Origin: Idiomarina sp.
GTDB taxonomy: Bacteria > Pseudomonadota > Gammaproteobacteria > Enterobacterales > Alteromonadaceae
Reading direction: 5' to 3'
NCBI GenBank assembly: GCA_020832105.1
Contig: JAFIFH010000032.1
Span: 1-52,988, forward strand
DNA length: 52,988 nt
The position numbers and the translations under genes were made by a program. Below are positions 46,213 through 52,988 of the stretch, one piece after another. Below the pieces are notes generated by a model. That model was not told the origin of the DNA. It did no database searches and was given only the letters and a program-made list of their open reading frames with translations. Each line of letters opens with the position of its first letter. Within the stretch, counting starts at the first letter, position 1.

Positions 46213-48210
46213 ATGGACAATAAATTATTCTATGCGCTGGCATGGTTGCCTGTAGTAGCGCTGGCGGCGTGTTCACCAGCGAGTGAACAGCAAAATGGGC
46301 AGGACGCAGCAAGCGACAGCGGGTATGCCCAAACTGACAAATCCGCAGCGCAGCGGGGCCAAACCATCCAACACGGCGATTACCAAAGCTTTGAGCCCAC
46401 CGAGCACTATCGCGTGCAAACCCCAACCATTGACTTGCATAGCTTCGCCAATAGCAATCAGGTACGAGCGCCGCATCTTCACCTTGACCTAGAAGTAGAC
46501 TTTGAAGCCAAACAACTGCGCGGTTACGCCGAATATACCCTCGAATATATTGATACCAGCGCGAGCTATTTCATTGTCGATACCTACGATTTAACCATTG
46601 ACCAGGTAGAGACCAAAATCGCCGGCGAATGGCATGAAGGCAGTTTCCGTGCGGGTGAGAAAGACCCGGTTCTCGGCTCTGCACTGACCATCCCTTTGAA
46701 AGACATACACAGCAGTGACGGCCAGCAACGGGCTGAAAAAGTACGTATTCACTACGCCTCTTCACCAGAGGCCACCGGCCTCGACTGGGTCGACCCTGCA
46801 GGCACAGCTGGCGGTGAACATCCATTCCTATACAGCCAGTCGCAACCACATTACGCACGCACCTGGGTGCCAATTCAGGACACCGCAGCATCGCGATTAA
46901 CCTTTAGCGCACGCCTGCAAACCCCCACAGACCTGGTTGGTTTAATGGGCGCGAACAACCCACCGAACCCGGAACGCACCGGTGTTTATGAAATGCAGAC
47001 AGAGCAAGCGATACCACCCTATTTAATGGCCATTGCTGTGGGTGATTTAGACTTTTATGCATTAAATGACCGCATGGCTATTTATGCTGAACCCTCGGTT
47101 TTGCAGTCCGCAGTGGAAGAATTTACCTATACCACCGACATGATGGATGTCACCGAAGCGATGTTTGGCCCTTATGCCTGGGACCGTTATGACCAGCTGA
47201 TACTGCCGCCAAGCTTCCCTTTTGGTGGTATGGAAAACCCACAACTGGCCTATATTACACCGACGGTGATCGCTGGCGATCAAAGCCTGGTGAGCCTGAT
47301 TGCGCACGAACTGGCGCACTCCTGGTCGGGCAACCTGGTGACCAATGCGACCTGGCGTGATCTGTGGCTGAATGAAGGTTTCACATCGTACGTGCAGAAC
47401 CGGATTATGGAAGCGGTGTATGGGGAAGAGCGTGCCTTAATGGAGCGGATGCTGTCAGATCAATCATTGGCTAACTCCATTGGTGACTTAGATGAACGCC
47501 AGCAGGTGCTCCACCTGGAGCTTGAGCAGCGCGATCCGGAAACCATATTTACCCGGGTGCCCTATGATAAAGCGGCGGCGTTTTTGTTCTTCCTTGAAGA
47601 CCGGGTAGGGCGCGATACCTTTGATGCCTTCGTGCGTCAGTACTTTGCTGACTTCGCGTTCAAGAGCCTGGATACGCTGGAATTTGAAGAGTACCTGTAC
47701 GCGAATCTGATTGACGAGCATAGCGATAAAGTCAGTCGTGATGAGGTGAAGGAATGGTTGTTTGAGCCGGGCTTGCCAGACACCATGGTGCGGGTTGAAG
47801 TCGATGCGTTTGATCGGGTTGATGAAGCCCGCCAGGCCTGGCTAGATGGTGAAGAGGTGGAGTTCCAGGCGTGGAGTATTCATGAGCGGCTGTATTTTTT
47901 GCGTCATTTACCTCAGGAAATGAGTGATGAGGAGCTGGCGCGGTTGGATGATGAGCTTGAGTTGACTGCAACACGCAATAATTCAGTGCTCACCGCATGG
48001 CTGGGCATCGCGATTCGCCATGAGTATGAGCCCGCATTGCATCGTGTGGATGACATCGTGTTCGGCATGGGCCGGCTGGCTTATTTAGTGCCTGTGTATG
48101 CGGCCATTAACGAAGCCGACCCTGAGCACGCCCGCGCCTTGTACGAGCAAGCACGCCCGGCATACCATCAGCTCACGCGCGATTCCATTGAGTCGATGCT
48201 AGGGTTGTGA
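46213..48210 (+). CDS. M1 family zinc aminopeptidase, lipoprotein
   Basis: A 665-residue peptidase related to leukotriene A4 hydrolase/aminopeptidase N. The lipobox VALAAC near residue 19 marks it as a lipoprotein, so it is probably in the periplasm or outer membrane. The exopeptidase motif is FGGMENPQL and the zinc site H365-ELA-H369 with E388 (NEGFTSYV). A C-terminal helical domain (about 520-665) follows as in LTA4H. ATG at 46213 leaves 10 nt to AAGG; the ATG at 46204 leaves one. Likely role: trimming peptides outside the cytoplasm. Confidence 0.92.
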   Translation: MDNKLFYALAWLPVVALAACSPASEQQNGQDAASDSGYAQTDKSAAQRGQTIQHGDYQSFEPTEHYRVQTPTIDLHSFANSNQVRAPHLHLDLEVDFEAKQLRGYAEYTLEYIDTSASYFIVDTYDLTIDQVETKIAGEWHEGSFRAGEKDPVLGSALTIPLKDIHSSDGQQRAEKVRIHYASSPEATGLDWVDPAGTAGGEHPFLYSQSQPHYARTWVPIQDTAASRLTFSARLQTPTDLVGLMGANNPPNPERTGVYEMQTEQAIPPYLMAIAVGDLDFYALNDRMAIYAEPSVLQSAVEEFTYTTDMMDVTEAMFGPYAWDRYDQLILPPSFPFGGMENPQLAYITPTVIAGDQSLVSLIAHELAHSWSGNLVTNATWRDLWLNEGFTSYVQNRIMEAVYGEERALMERMLSDQSLANSIGDLDERQQVLHLELEQRDPETIFTRVPYDKAAAFLFFLEDRVGRDTFDAFVRQYFADFAFKSLDTLEFEEYLYANLIDEHSDKVSRDEVKEWLFEPGLPDTMVRVEVDAFDRVDEARQAWLDGEEVEFQAWSIHERLYFLRHLPQEMSDEELARLDDELELTATRNNSVLTAWLGIAIRHEYEPALHRVDDIVFGMGRLAYLVPVYAAINEADPEHARALYEQARPAYHQLTRDSIESMLGL

Positions 48211-48221
48211 TTTGCGGGATG

Positions 48222-48370
48222 GCAGGTCAGGCTGCGCCTGACGTTAACCAATGCTGGGGTATGATTGTAGGTCAGGCTCCGCCTGACGTTATACATGACC
48301 TGGCGTCAGGCGCAGCCTGACCTACGCGAAACGTTAGCCATCGCTGTGCGTCAGGCAGAGCCTGACCTAC
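48222..48370. repeat. REP cluster after the M1 peptidase (four units)
   Basis: Forward units at 48222-48243 (head GCAG) and 48267-48288; reverse units at 48304-48325 and 48349-48370. Spacers carry the common GTTAACCAATG/CGTTAGCCATCG tails. Confidence 0.92.
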
Positions 48371-48379
48371 GCTGCGTCC

Positions 48380-48421
48380 ACAAAAAAGGGAATACACCAC
48401 AAGGTGTATTCCCTTTTTTGT
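48380..48421. terminator. Strong bidirectional terminator
   Basis: Perfect 19-bp arms around loop ACAA: core GGGAATACACC/GGTGTATTCCC flanked by six A on the left and six T on the right. It ends the M1 peptidase transcript and isolates the next gene. Confidence 0.88.
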
Positions 48422-48463
48422 GCATTGTGATAAACCAAATAAAACACTCACAGGGAATCACAC

Positions 48464-49840
48464 ATGGACGTACCTTTCACAATCTATCACCATGGCGCGC
48501 GCGATGGTGTCACCGGCTCTTGTCATGAGCTAACTTTAGCAAACGGGCGTGGGTTGCTGGTGGATATCGGCTTGTTTCAGGGCGCAGAAACCGCCAGCGA
48601 TGGCGCCCATGCAGGCGTGCAAACCGTCGACTTCCCGATTGGGCATATCGATGCGCTCATTCTAACGCACTGCCATATTGACCATGTGGGGCGACTCCCC
48701 TGGTTACTGACTGCCGGTTTTCGCGGCCCCATTTACTGCACTCGAGCCACCGCACTCTTGTTACCTATGGTCATTGAAGACGCGCTAAAAGTCGGCGTGA
48801 CTCATAATCGGGGTCTCATCGATGCAGTACTCAACACCGTTAAACGCCTGCTGGTGCCGGTAGACTATGACCAATGGACAGAGCTTTCCAGCCCCGCACT
48901 CAAACTACGTTTTCGCCAGGCAGGCCATATTCTCGGTTCAGCCTATGTCGAACTTGATCTAAACAGCGGCGAGCGGGTGGTATTTTCCGGCGATCTAGGC
49001 TGTAAAAACTCGCCATTACTACCCGACCCAACACCACTGGAACGTGCCGATGTGCTGGTACTTGAAAGCACCTATGGCGATCGTAACCACGAAAACCGAG
49101 CCCAGCGGCAGCAGCGACTGCGAGCGGTAATAGAGCATTGTGTGAGCGACCGCGGTACCGTGCTGATCCCGGCGTTTAGCATTGGCCGAACCCAGGAACT
49201 GCTGTATGAGCTGGAAGACATCATTCATCAATGCCGTGGTGATAAGCTCGCAGAGGGTCTTCGCTGGAGCGATATGGTAGTGATTCTGGATTCGCCGATG
49301 GCGGCACAATTCACCAAAGAGTACCGGGCGATGCGCGACCTGTGGGACGCGGAGGCAAAACAACGCTTGAGCGACAATCGCCACCCACTGAACTTTGAAC
49401 GCTTACATGTGGTGAACACGCACGCCGAACACCAACGCATCATCAATTATTTAAAGCAAAGCGGCGACCCGTGCATAGTGATTGCGGCCAGCGGCATGTG
49501 TACCGGTGGGCGCATGATGAACTACCTGAAAGCCCTGCTACCAGACCCGCGTACCGATGTCTTATTTGTTGGCTATCAGGCGGAAGGAACCCCAGGGCGT
49601 GCGATTCAGGCCTACGGGCCGCGGGGTGGATATGTGGACCTGGACGACGAGCGGGTGTGGATTAAAGCGGAGATTCATACTTTAGGTGGCTATTCCGCCC
49701 ATGCCGACCAGCAGGAGCTGATCGAATTTGTGCGCGGGGCTGATTATGTCAATGATATTCGATTGGTACATGGCGACGAAAAAGCCAAACACGCCCTGGC
49801 TGCGACGTTAAGTGATTACCAAGTGAGCGAAAAGGTTTAG
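48464..49840 (+). CDS. MBL-fold beta-CASP ribonuclease/exonuclease (CPSF73-like)
   Basis: A 458-residue metallo-beta-lactamase fold nuclease. Zinc motif 2 is H69-C-H71-I-D73-H74 (LTHCHIDHVGRLP), further ligands are AGHILGSAYVEL and FSGDLG, and the beta-CASP part has ESTYGDRNHE, VLIPAFSIGRTQELLYEL, ASGMCTGGRMMNYLK and the final HADQQEL. AGGGA lies 8 nt before the ATG. Family members cut or trim RNA; the bacterial stand-alone type is poorly studied. It lies between a terminator and an outer-membrane protein gene, apparently monocistronic. Confidence 0.9.
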   Translation: MDVPFTIYHHGARDGVTGSCHELTLANGRGLLVDIGLFQGAETASDGAHAGVQTVDFPIGHIDALILTHCHIDHVGRLPWLLTAGFRGPIYCTRATALLLPMVIEDALKVGVTHNRGLIDAVLNTVKRLLVPVDYDQWTELSSPALKLRFRQAGHILGSAYVELDLNSGERVVFSGDLGCKNSPLLPDPTPLERADVLVLESTYGDRNHENRAQRQQRLRAVIEHCVSDRGTVLIPAFSIGRTQELLYELEDIIHQCRGDKLAEGLRWSDMVVILDSPMAAQFTKEYRAMRDLWDAEAKQRLSDNRHPLNFERLHVVNTHAEHQRIINYLKQSGDPCIVIAASGMCTGGRMMNYLKALLPDPRTDVLFVGYQAEGTPGRAIQAYGPRGGYVDLDDERVWIKAEIHTLGGYSAHADQQELIEFVRGADYVNDIRLVHGDEKAKHALAATLSDYQVSEKV

Positions 49841-49923
49841 ATACTGTTGCAATGCGTAAAGAAAGCTTAAATATAAGGGGTTTAGGCTTGAATTGTGGCA
49901 CAGCTGACTATACTTATGGTCTA

Positions 49924-49987
49924 AGACAATCTTGTCTCAGAGTGTAATAGATGTTCGCATTCAGGCGCACATCAGCGCGAGCTGATG
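49924..49987 (+). promoter_or_regulatory. Leader region of the small outer-membrane protein gene
   Basis: The 201-base gap holds TATACT at 49909-49914 (possible -10, with TTGAAT at 49888-49893 at a short 15-bp spacing). A palindrome AGACAATCTTGTCT lies at 49924-49937 and a hairpin CATCAGC-GCGA-GCTGATG at 49970-49987. The palindrome lies just after the presumed start; the hairpin would be in the 5' untranslated RNA. Both are candidates for control of expression. Confidence 0.35.
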
Positions 49988-50041
49988 ATGTAGCGAAGGG
50001 CGACACCACTCACAGTGACGTTATAAAAAGGAAGTAACTAT

Positions 50042-50563
50042 ATGAAAAAGTCTCTTATCGCACTAGCCGCAGCAGCGGGCATGATGTCTACAACTGCAGC
50101 ACAGGCTGACGATTTCACATACATCAGTGGTGGTATTTACGACTGGTTTAACAGCGACGTTTACGTAGAAGGGTCTGTGCGTGTTAATCCGAACCTGGTA
50201 TTGAATGCACAGTATACCGACACTGCGGATTTCTCTTTATACATCGGTGGTAAGTATTTTGTAGATTTCGGTCAGCAACAAGACGTTGATACCTTCCTGC
50301 AATTGGGTATGAGCCACATTGAAGGCAACCACAATTGGGACGATACTGGCGCATACGCTGGTGCAGGTTTCACCACCAAATTTGACGAGTACTCACGTTT
50401 TATCGTTGATGCCCGTTATGACACGCTGCTAGACGGATTCTTCTCAGTGGGTGCGCGCTTCCGTTACGCATTTGCTCAAAACCTGTCGGGCGATGTCGGC
50501 TACCGTGTTAACACCAGCGGTGTTGATAACGAAATCCGTGTAGGTTTAACCTACAATTTCTAA
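50042..50563 (+). CDS. Small outer-membrane beta-barrel protein
   Basis: A 173-residue protein. The signal peptide ends at AQA-DD (about residue 22). The rest alternates polar and hydrophobic residues in about eight strands (SDVYVEGSVRVNPNLVLNAQY, FSLYIGGKYFVDFG, DTFLQLGMSHIEG) and ends in LTYNF, the C-terminal aromatic signal of outer-membrane barrels. AAAAGGAAG precedes the ATG. The family is not recognised; pore or adhesion roles would be guesses. Confidence 0.8.
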   Translation: MKKSLIALAAAAGMMSTTAAQADDFTYISGGIYDWFNSDVYVEGSVRVNPNLVLNAQYTDTADFSLYIGGKYFVDFGQQQDVDTFLQLGMSHIEGNHNWDDTGAYAGAGFTTKFDEYSRFIVDARYDTLLDGFFSVGARFRYAFAQNLSGDVGYRVNTSGVDNEIRVGLTYNF

Positions 50564-50589
50564 ATATCGCTGATCGGTTGATATTGATT

Positions 50590-50617
50590 AAAAGCCACGA
50601 CATTGTCGTGGCTTTTT
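50590..50617 (+). terminator. Terminator after the outer-membrane protein gene
   Basis: AAAAGCCACGAC/GTCGTGGCTTTT, perfect 12-bp arms, loop ATT, then T. REP units begin 2 bases later. Confidence 0.9.
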
Positions 50618-50618
50618 C

Positions 50619-50805
50619 GTAGGTCAGGCTGCGCCTGACGTTAACCAATGGCGTGGTGTTGTAGGTCAGGCTCCGCCTGACGTTAACCATTACCTGCCGT
50701 CAGGCGCAGCCTGACCTACGAAACGTTAACCATCGCGGTGCGTCAGGCGCAGCCTGACCTACGCAACGTTAACCACCGCTGTGCGCCAGGCAGAGCCTGA
50801 CCTAC
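50619..50805. repeat. REP cluster (two forward, three reverse units)
   Basis: Forward units at 50619-50640 and 50661-50682; reverse units at 50698-50719, 50741-50762 and 50784-50805. Reverse units are 43 bp apart. The last has a mismatched stem (CCAGGC/GCCTGA). Confidence 0.92.
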
Positions 50806-50826
50806 CACAATCGATGCAGAACCGTT

Positions 50827-51870
50827 ATGATCATGGCATCATATTTACCCGCGTTCAGGCAGATTAAACTCACCATGCTGAAAAAAACAGAACCCATAGG
50901 CCATATCAAAGACATCATTGCCGATGATGCGTCGCACGACCACCGCGTGTTGTGCGTGACCCCGGTTATATCTGAAGTGAAAACCCTTGATGAGCTGCTT
51001 GGTTGTCGGGTGACGCATACCCCGTTAATGCTCAACAGCGCCTGTGCGGTCATCGTGCATGGGGAAGGGCGGCCGGTGCGCAAAGCCATGTCTGCTGGCA
51101 CCGCACTAGAGCTGCCGCTGCTATATACCGACTTTGGCCCGCTGAAAACCTTCGACCATAAAAAGCAGCAGTCATTGTCGTTGGTGGTCGACCATCTGGG
51201 GTTTGCAAACGCGTCTGACCGCGAGACGTATCTTGAGGGCCTGATCAAATCGCAACCTGCAGACGATGCGCTAAGTCGTGCCGAACAGTTGATTACCCAA
51301 TGGAAATCAAACCGGGTGTCACGCTTTAATCACGGCCTGGGCCCGCAACTTCCAGCAAACCGCTTTGTTGCGGTGATAGCCGAGCCAACCCTGCATGGGG
51401 GGCGTAAAGAACAAAGCAAACGGATTACCGCTACGCTTATTGATAAAGCCCAGCAGCGCTTTCCCGGGCATGAAATCGTGGTGATTGAAGCCGAAGACTA
51501 TGCCGCCGACGCGCTGGAACAGGCTGAGGCCGCCTTCGTATGCTCGTCGCCGACGGGTTTCGAGGCATTGATTTGGGGCACACCACTGCACGTGAGTGGC
51601 ATGCCATTTTATGCCGGTTGGGGGCTGAGTGACGACGAGTTACCCGCCCCCGCCCGACGTGACGGCCTGAAGCATGGTTTGGCACAGCTTTTTAATGCTT
51701 ATGTCGTAGACTACGCACGCTACGTGAATCCCTATGATCATCAGCGGCTTAGCCCCGAGGACGCGCTTCGATTATTGGCCAAAACCCGCCCTGAGACTAT
51801 GCAACGAGCTCAGGCTAAACAGCAGCAACGGCAGAGCAGACCTGGCTGGATGCGTTGGTTTGGTGGCTGA
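50827..51870 (+). CDS. Capsule polysaccharide biosynthesis protein, KpsC-like single module
   Basis: A 347-residue protein with the Capsule_synth (KpsC/LipA) signature in its C-terminal half: CSSPTGFEALIWGTPLHVSG (from about residue 239) and MPFYAGWGLSDDE. KpsC proteins are beta-Kdo transferases of about 650-700 residues with two such modules; this has one, and no kps neighbours. The ATG at 50827 has no clear ribosome binding site; ATGs at 50833 and 50875 are alternatives. The role could be modification of a surface glycan, but the target is unknown. Confidence 0.75.
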   Translation: MIMASYLPAFRQIKLTMLKKTEPIGHIKDIIADDASHDHRVLCVTPVISEVKTLDELLGCRVTHTPLMLNSACAVIVHGEGRPVRKAMSAGTALELPLLYTDFGPLKTFDHKKQQSLSLVVDHLGFANASDRETYLEGLIKSQPADDALSRAEQLITQWKSNRVSRFNHGLGPQLPANRFVAVIAEPTLHGGRKEQSKRITATLIDKAQQRFPGHEIVVIEAEDYAADALEQAEAAFVCSSPTGFEALIWGTPLHVSGMPFYAGWGLSDDELPAPARRDGLKHGLAQLFNAYVVDYARYVNPYDHQRLSPEDALRLLAKTRPETMQRAQAKQQQRQSRPGWMRWFGG

Positions 51871-51950
51871 ACCATAGTTTAGAAGAGAATTGTTTAATTT
51901 TTGTAAATAGTGAGTATTCGCGAGGCTTATTTCTTGCAAAATCCTGTTTT

Positions 51951-51979
51951 TTGGTAAAACTGTACTTAGTTAATATTAA
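51951..51979 (+). promoter_or_regulatory. Possible promoter of the 52005-52927 pair
   Basis: TTGGTA (51951-51956), 17-bp spacer, TATTAA (51974-51979), 25 bp before the ATG of the next gene in an AT-rich stretch. Confidence 0.45.
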
Positions 51980-52004
51980 TGGACTAGTAAAAGAGAGCGA
52001 AGAA

Positions 52005-52316
52005 ATGCCGCAGCACGATTTTGAACAAGCCATGCTTATGCGTTTACATCAACAGTATCCGGTTTTAAATAACCTGAATGGGTCAGTAATTTTCCGTACC
52101 GATGCCAGTAGCAAAAGCCCTAACTTTATTGCCTGGGCCTTTAATGAAAACGCTGAAGCGTACCTGCGCGAACTGGGTTTAAAAGACAAGATCACCCATA
52201 TTATCGAGCAGTTGATTGGTAACCGCATGCGCAATACGGTGATGCCGGTATGCGCTGGGGTGATTGAATTTATGCAGGGACAGTTTATGATTGAGTGGCG
52301 TTCACAGCCGGGCTAA
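52005..52316 (+). CDS. Conserved-looking hypothetical protein, 103 residues
   Basis: A soluble protein without signal or membrane segment, starting MPQHDFEQAMLMRLHQQYPV. I do not recognise a family. ATG at 52005 follows a GAGCGAAGAA stretch and a promoter; a longer in-frame ORF from 51855 adds a Cys/Leu-rich leader unlikely to be coding. It overlaps the rhombosortase-like gene by 22 bases, so they are probably coexpressed. Confidence 0.6.
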   Translation: MPQHDFEQAMLMRLHQQYPVLNNLNGSVIFRTDASSKSPNFIAWAFNENAEAYLRELGLKDKITHIIEQLIGNRMRNTVMPVCAGVIEFMQGQFMIEWRSQPG

Positions 52317-52927
52317 ATCATTTGCGAGCAAATTTGCGAAAGTTACAGGTATTTGGGTTACATATTCCGACGGCACCACGCTATGTGGTGCCGTTTTTTG
52401 TTGTGGGCGTTGGGCTGACCCTGGTGTTTGTATTCAACCTAATGTTTGCCGAGGCGCTCGATCGTGCCCTTCGTTATGAATATGGCGCGGAGCCTTGGCG
52501 GCTGGTTAGCTATATATTCGTGCATCAGGACATCGCGCATTTACTGCTCAACCTGTTCGGTTTGCTGGCGATTTACGTGATGTTTATGGAGCATTTCCAG
52601 CGTTATCGGCTGTTGCTGTTTGTTCCGCTTGCCGGGCTAGCCGGTGGCCTGGGTATGCATTGGTTGAGTCCGCAGGTGTATCTGATGTACGGCTTTTCGG
52701 CAGTCTTGTACGGATTGTTTGCAGCGGGGGCATTGGGTGAGGCGCTGAGCGCCGAGCGCAGTCGACGCTTGCTCGGCGTGTTTATGGTAATCGCGGTGGT
52801 GCTGAAAATTAGCTTCGACCTATATACTGCACCGCCTGGCCTTGCGGTGACCGCCCACGCCGGCGGCGCAGTGTTCGGGCTGCTGTGGGCGCTGTTGGCG
52901 TGGGCGTTGCGTCTAGACCATGATTGA
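52295..52927 (+). CDS. Rhomboid-family intramembrane serine protease, rhombosortase-like
   Basis: A 210-residue membrane protease with six transmembrane segments. Motifs: WRLVSYIFVHQDIAHLLLN (His/Asn region of helix 2), YGFSAVLYGLF with the likely nucleophile Ser in GFSA, and VTAHAGGAVFGLLWALL with the catalytic His. This compact form resembles rhombosortases, which process GlyGly-CTERM proteins; no such substrate is seen in the window. The GTG start overlaps the previous gene by 22 bases; a TTG at 52322 is an alternative. Confidence 0.8.
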   Translation: MAFTAGLNHLRANLRKLQVFGLHIPTAPRYVVPFFVVGVGLTLVFVFNLMFAEALDRALRYEYGAEPWRLVSYIFVHQDIAHLLLNLFGLLAIYVMFMEHFQRYRLLLFVPLAGLAGGLGMHWLSPQVYLMYGFSAVLYGLFAAGALGEALSAERSRRLLGVFMVIAVVLKISFDLYTAPPGLAVTAHAGGAVFGLLWALLAWALRLDHD

Positions 52928-52959
52928 TTTTCATCTGGCGTTAATTCATGTGTGCCATG

Positions 52960-52988
52960 GTAGGTCAGGCTCCGCCTGACGTTAACCA
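52960..52988 (+). repeat. REP unit at the window end
   Basis: A forward unit (52960-52981, loop TCC) with the usual GTTAACCA tail running into the window edge. More units may follow outside. Confidence 0.9.

Noticed and set aside
48295..48528. 77-residue ORF before the beta-CASP gene
   Set aside because: It spans two REP units and the terminator and then runs out of frame into the true gene.

Overview
The window looks like a chromosomal segment of a marine or salt-tolerant gammaproteobacterium, near the Alteromonadales/Idiomarina/Marinobacter type. The signs are a ybgC-tolQRAB-pal-cpoB cluster followed by tRNA-Lys and nadA, gltBD, an asnA/asnC divergent pair, and many sodium- or osmolyte-linked carriers (Mrp-type antiporter, DASS, Na/Pi, BCCT, CaCA). 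The genus cannot be fixed from sequence alone. I see no prophage, integrase or plasmid replication gene.

Layout. 1-6.1 kb: a small minus-strand transcription unit (promoter, 29-codon ORF, terminator), then the Tol-Pal envelope operon. 6.1-9.4 kb: tRNA-Lys, nadA, a YeeZ-like dehydrogenase, a DUF2798 membrane protein, tRNA-Ser, a hairpin-rich stretch and a 46-residue DUF3149 protein. 9.4-15.3 kb (minus): gltB and gltD. 15.4-16.9 kb (minus): a hipBA toxin-antitoxin operon with a double operator. 17-25.5 kb (minus): a DASS carrier and an eight-gene, fully overlapping Mrp-like antiporter operon. 25.7-27 kb: bfd and two complementary bacterioferritins. 27.1-31 kb: asnA/asnC, an ACR3-type arsenite permease and a type I GAPDH. 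31.1-38 kb: Na/Pi symporter, Fic AMPylase, DUF3429, CaCA exchanger, BCCT carrier. 38-40.7 kb: a cNMP/CBS/DUF294 protein with a DnaQ-like exonuclease. 41-45.1 kb: a Fur-controlled ferric-iron ABC importer. 45.4-46 kb: a RAYT (REP-associated tyrosine transposase). 46.2-53 kb: M1 aminopeptidase lipoprotein, beta-CASP nuclease, small outer-membrane barrel, KpsC-like protein, an unknown protein and a rhombosortase-like protease.

The unifying theme is a REP/RAYT system. About fifty short palindromic units (GTAG head plus a GTCAGGC/GCCTGAC hairpin) lie in nearly every intergenic gap except the tightly packed 9.4-27 kb stretch. Stems covary, tandem arrays run with 43-bp or 39-bp periods, and the GTAG head supplies the amber stop codon of seven genes. 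One unit gives the stops of two convergent genes at once. The transposase gene itself has a 14-bp hairpin that would hide its ribosome binding site.

Iron handling forms a second theme: bfd, a haem-type and a ferroxidase-type bacterioferritin, and an fbpABC importer, with likely Fur boxes at bfd and fbpA.
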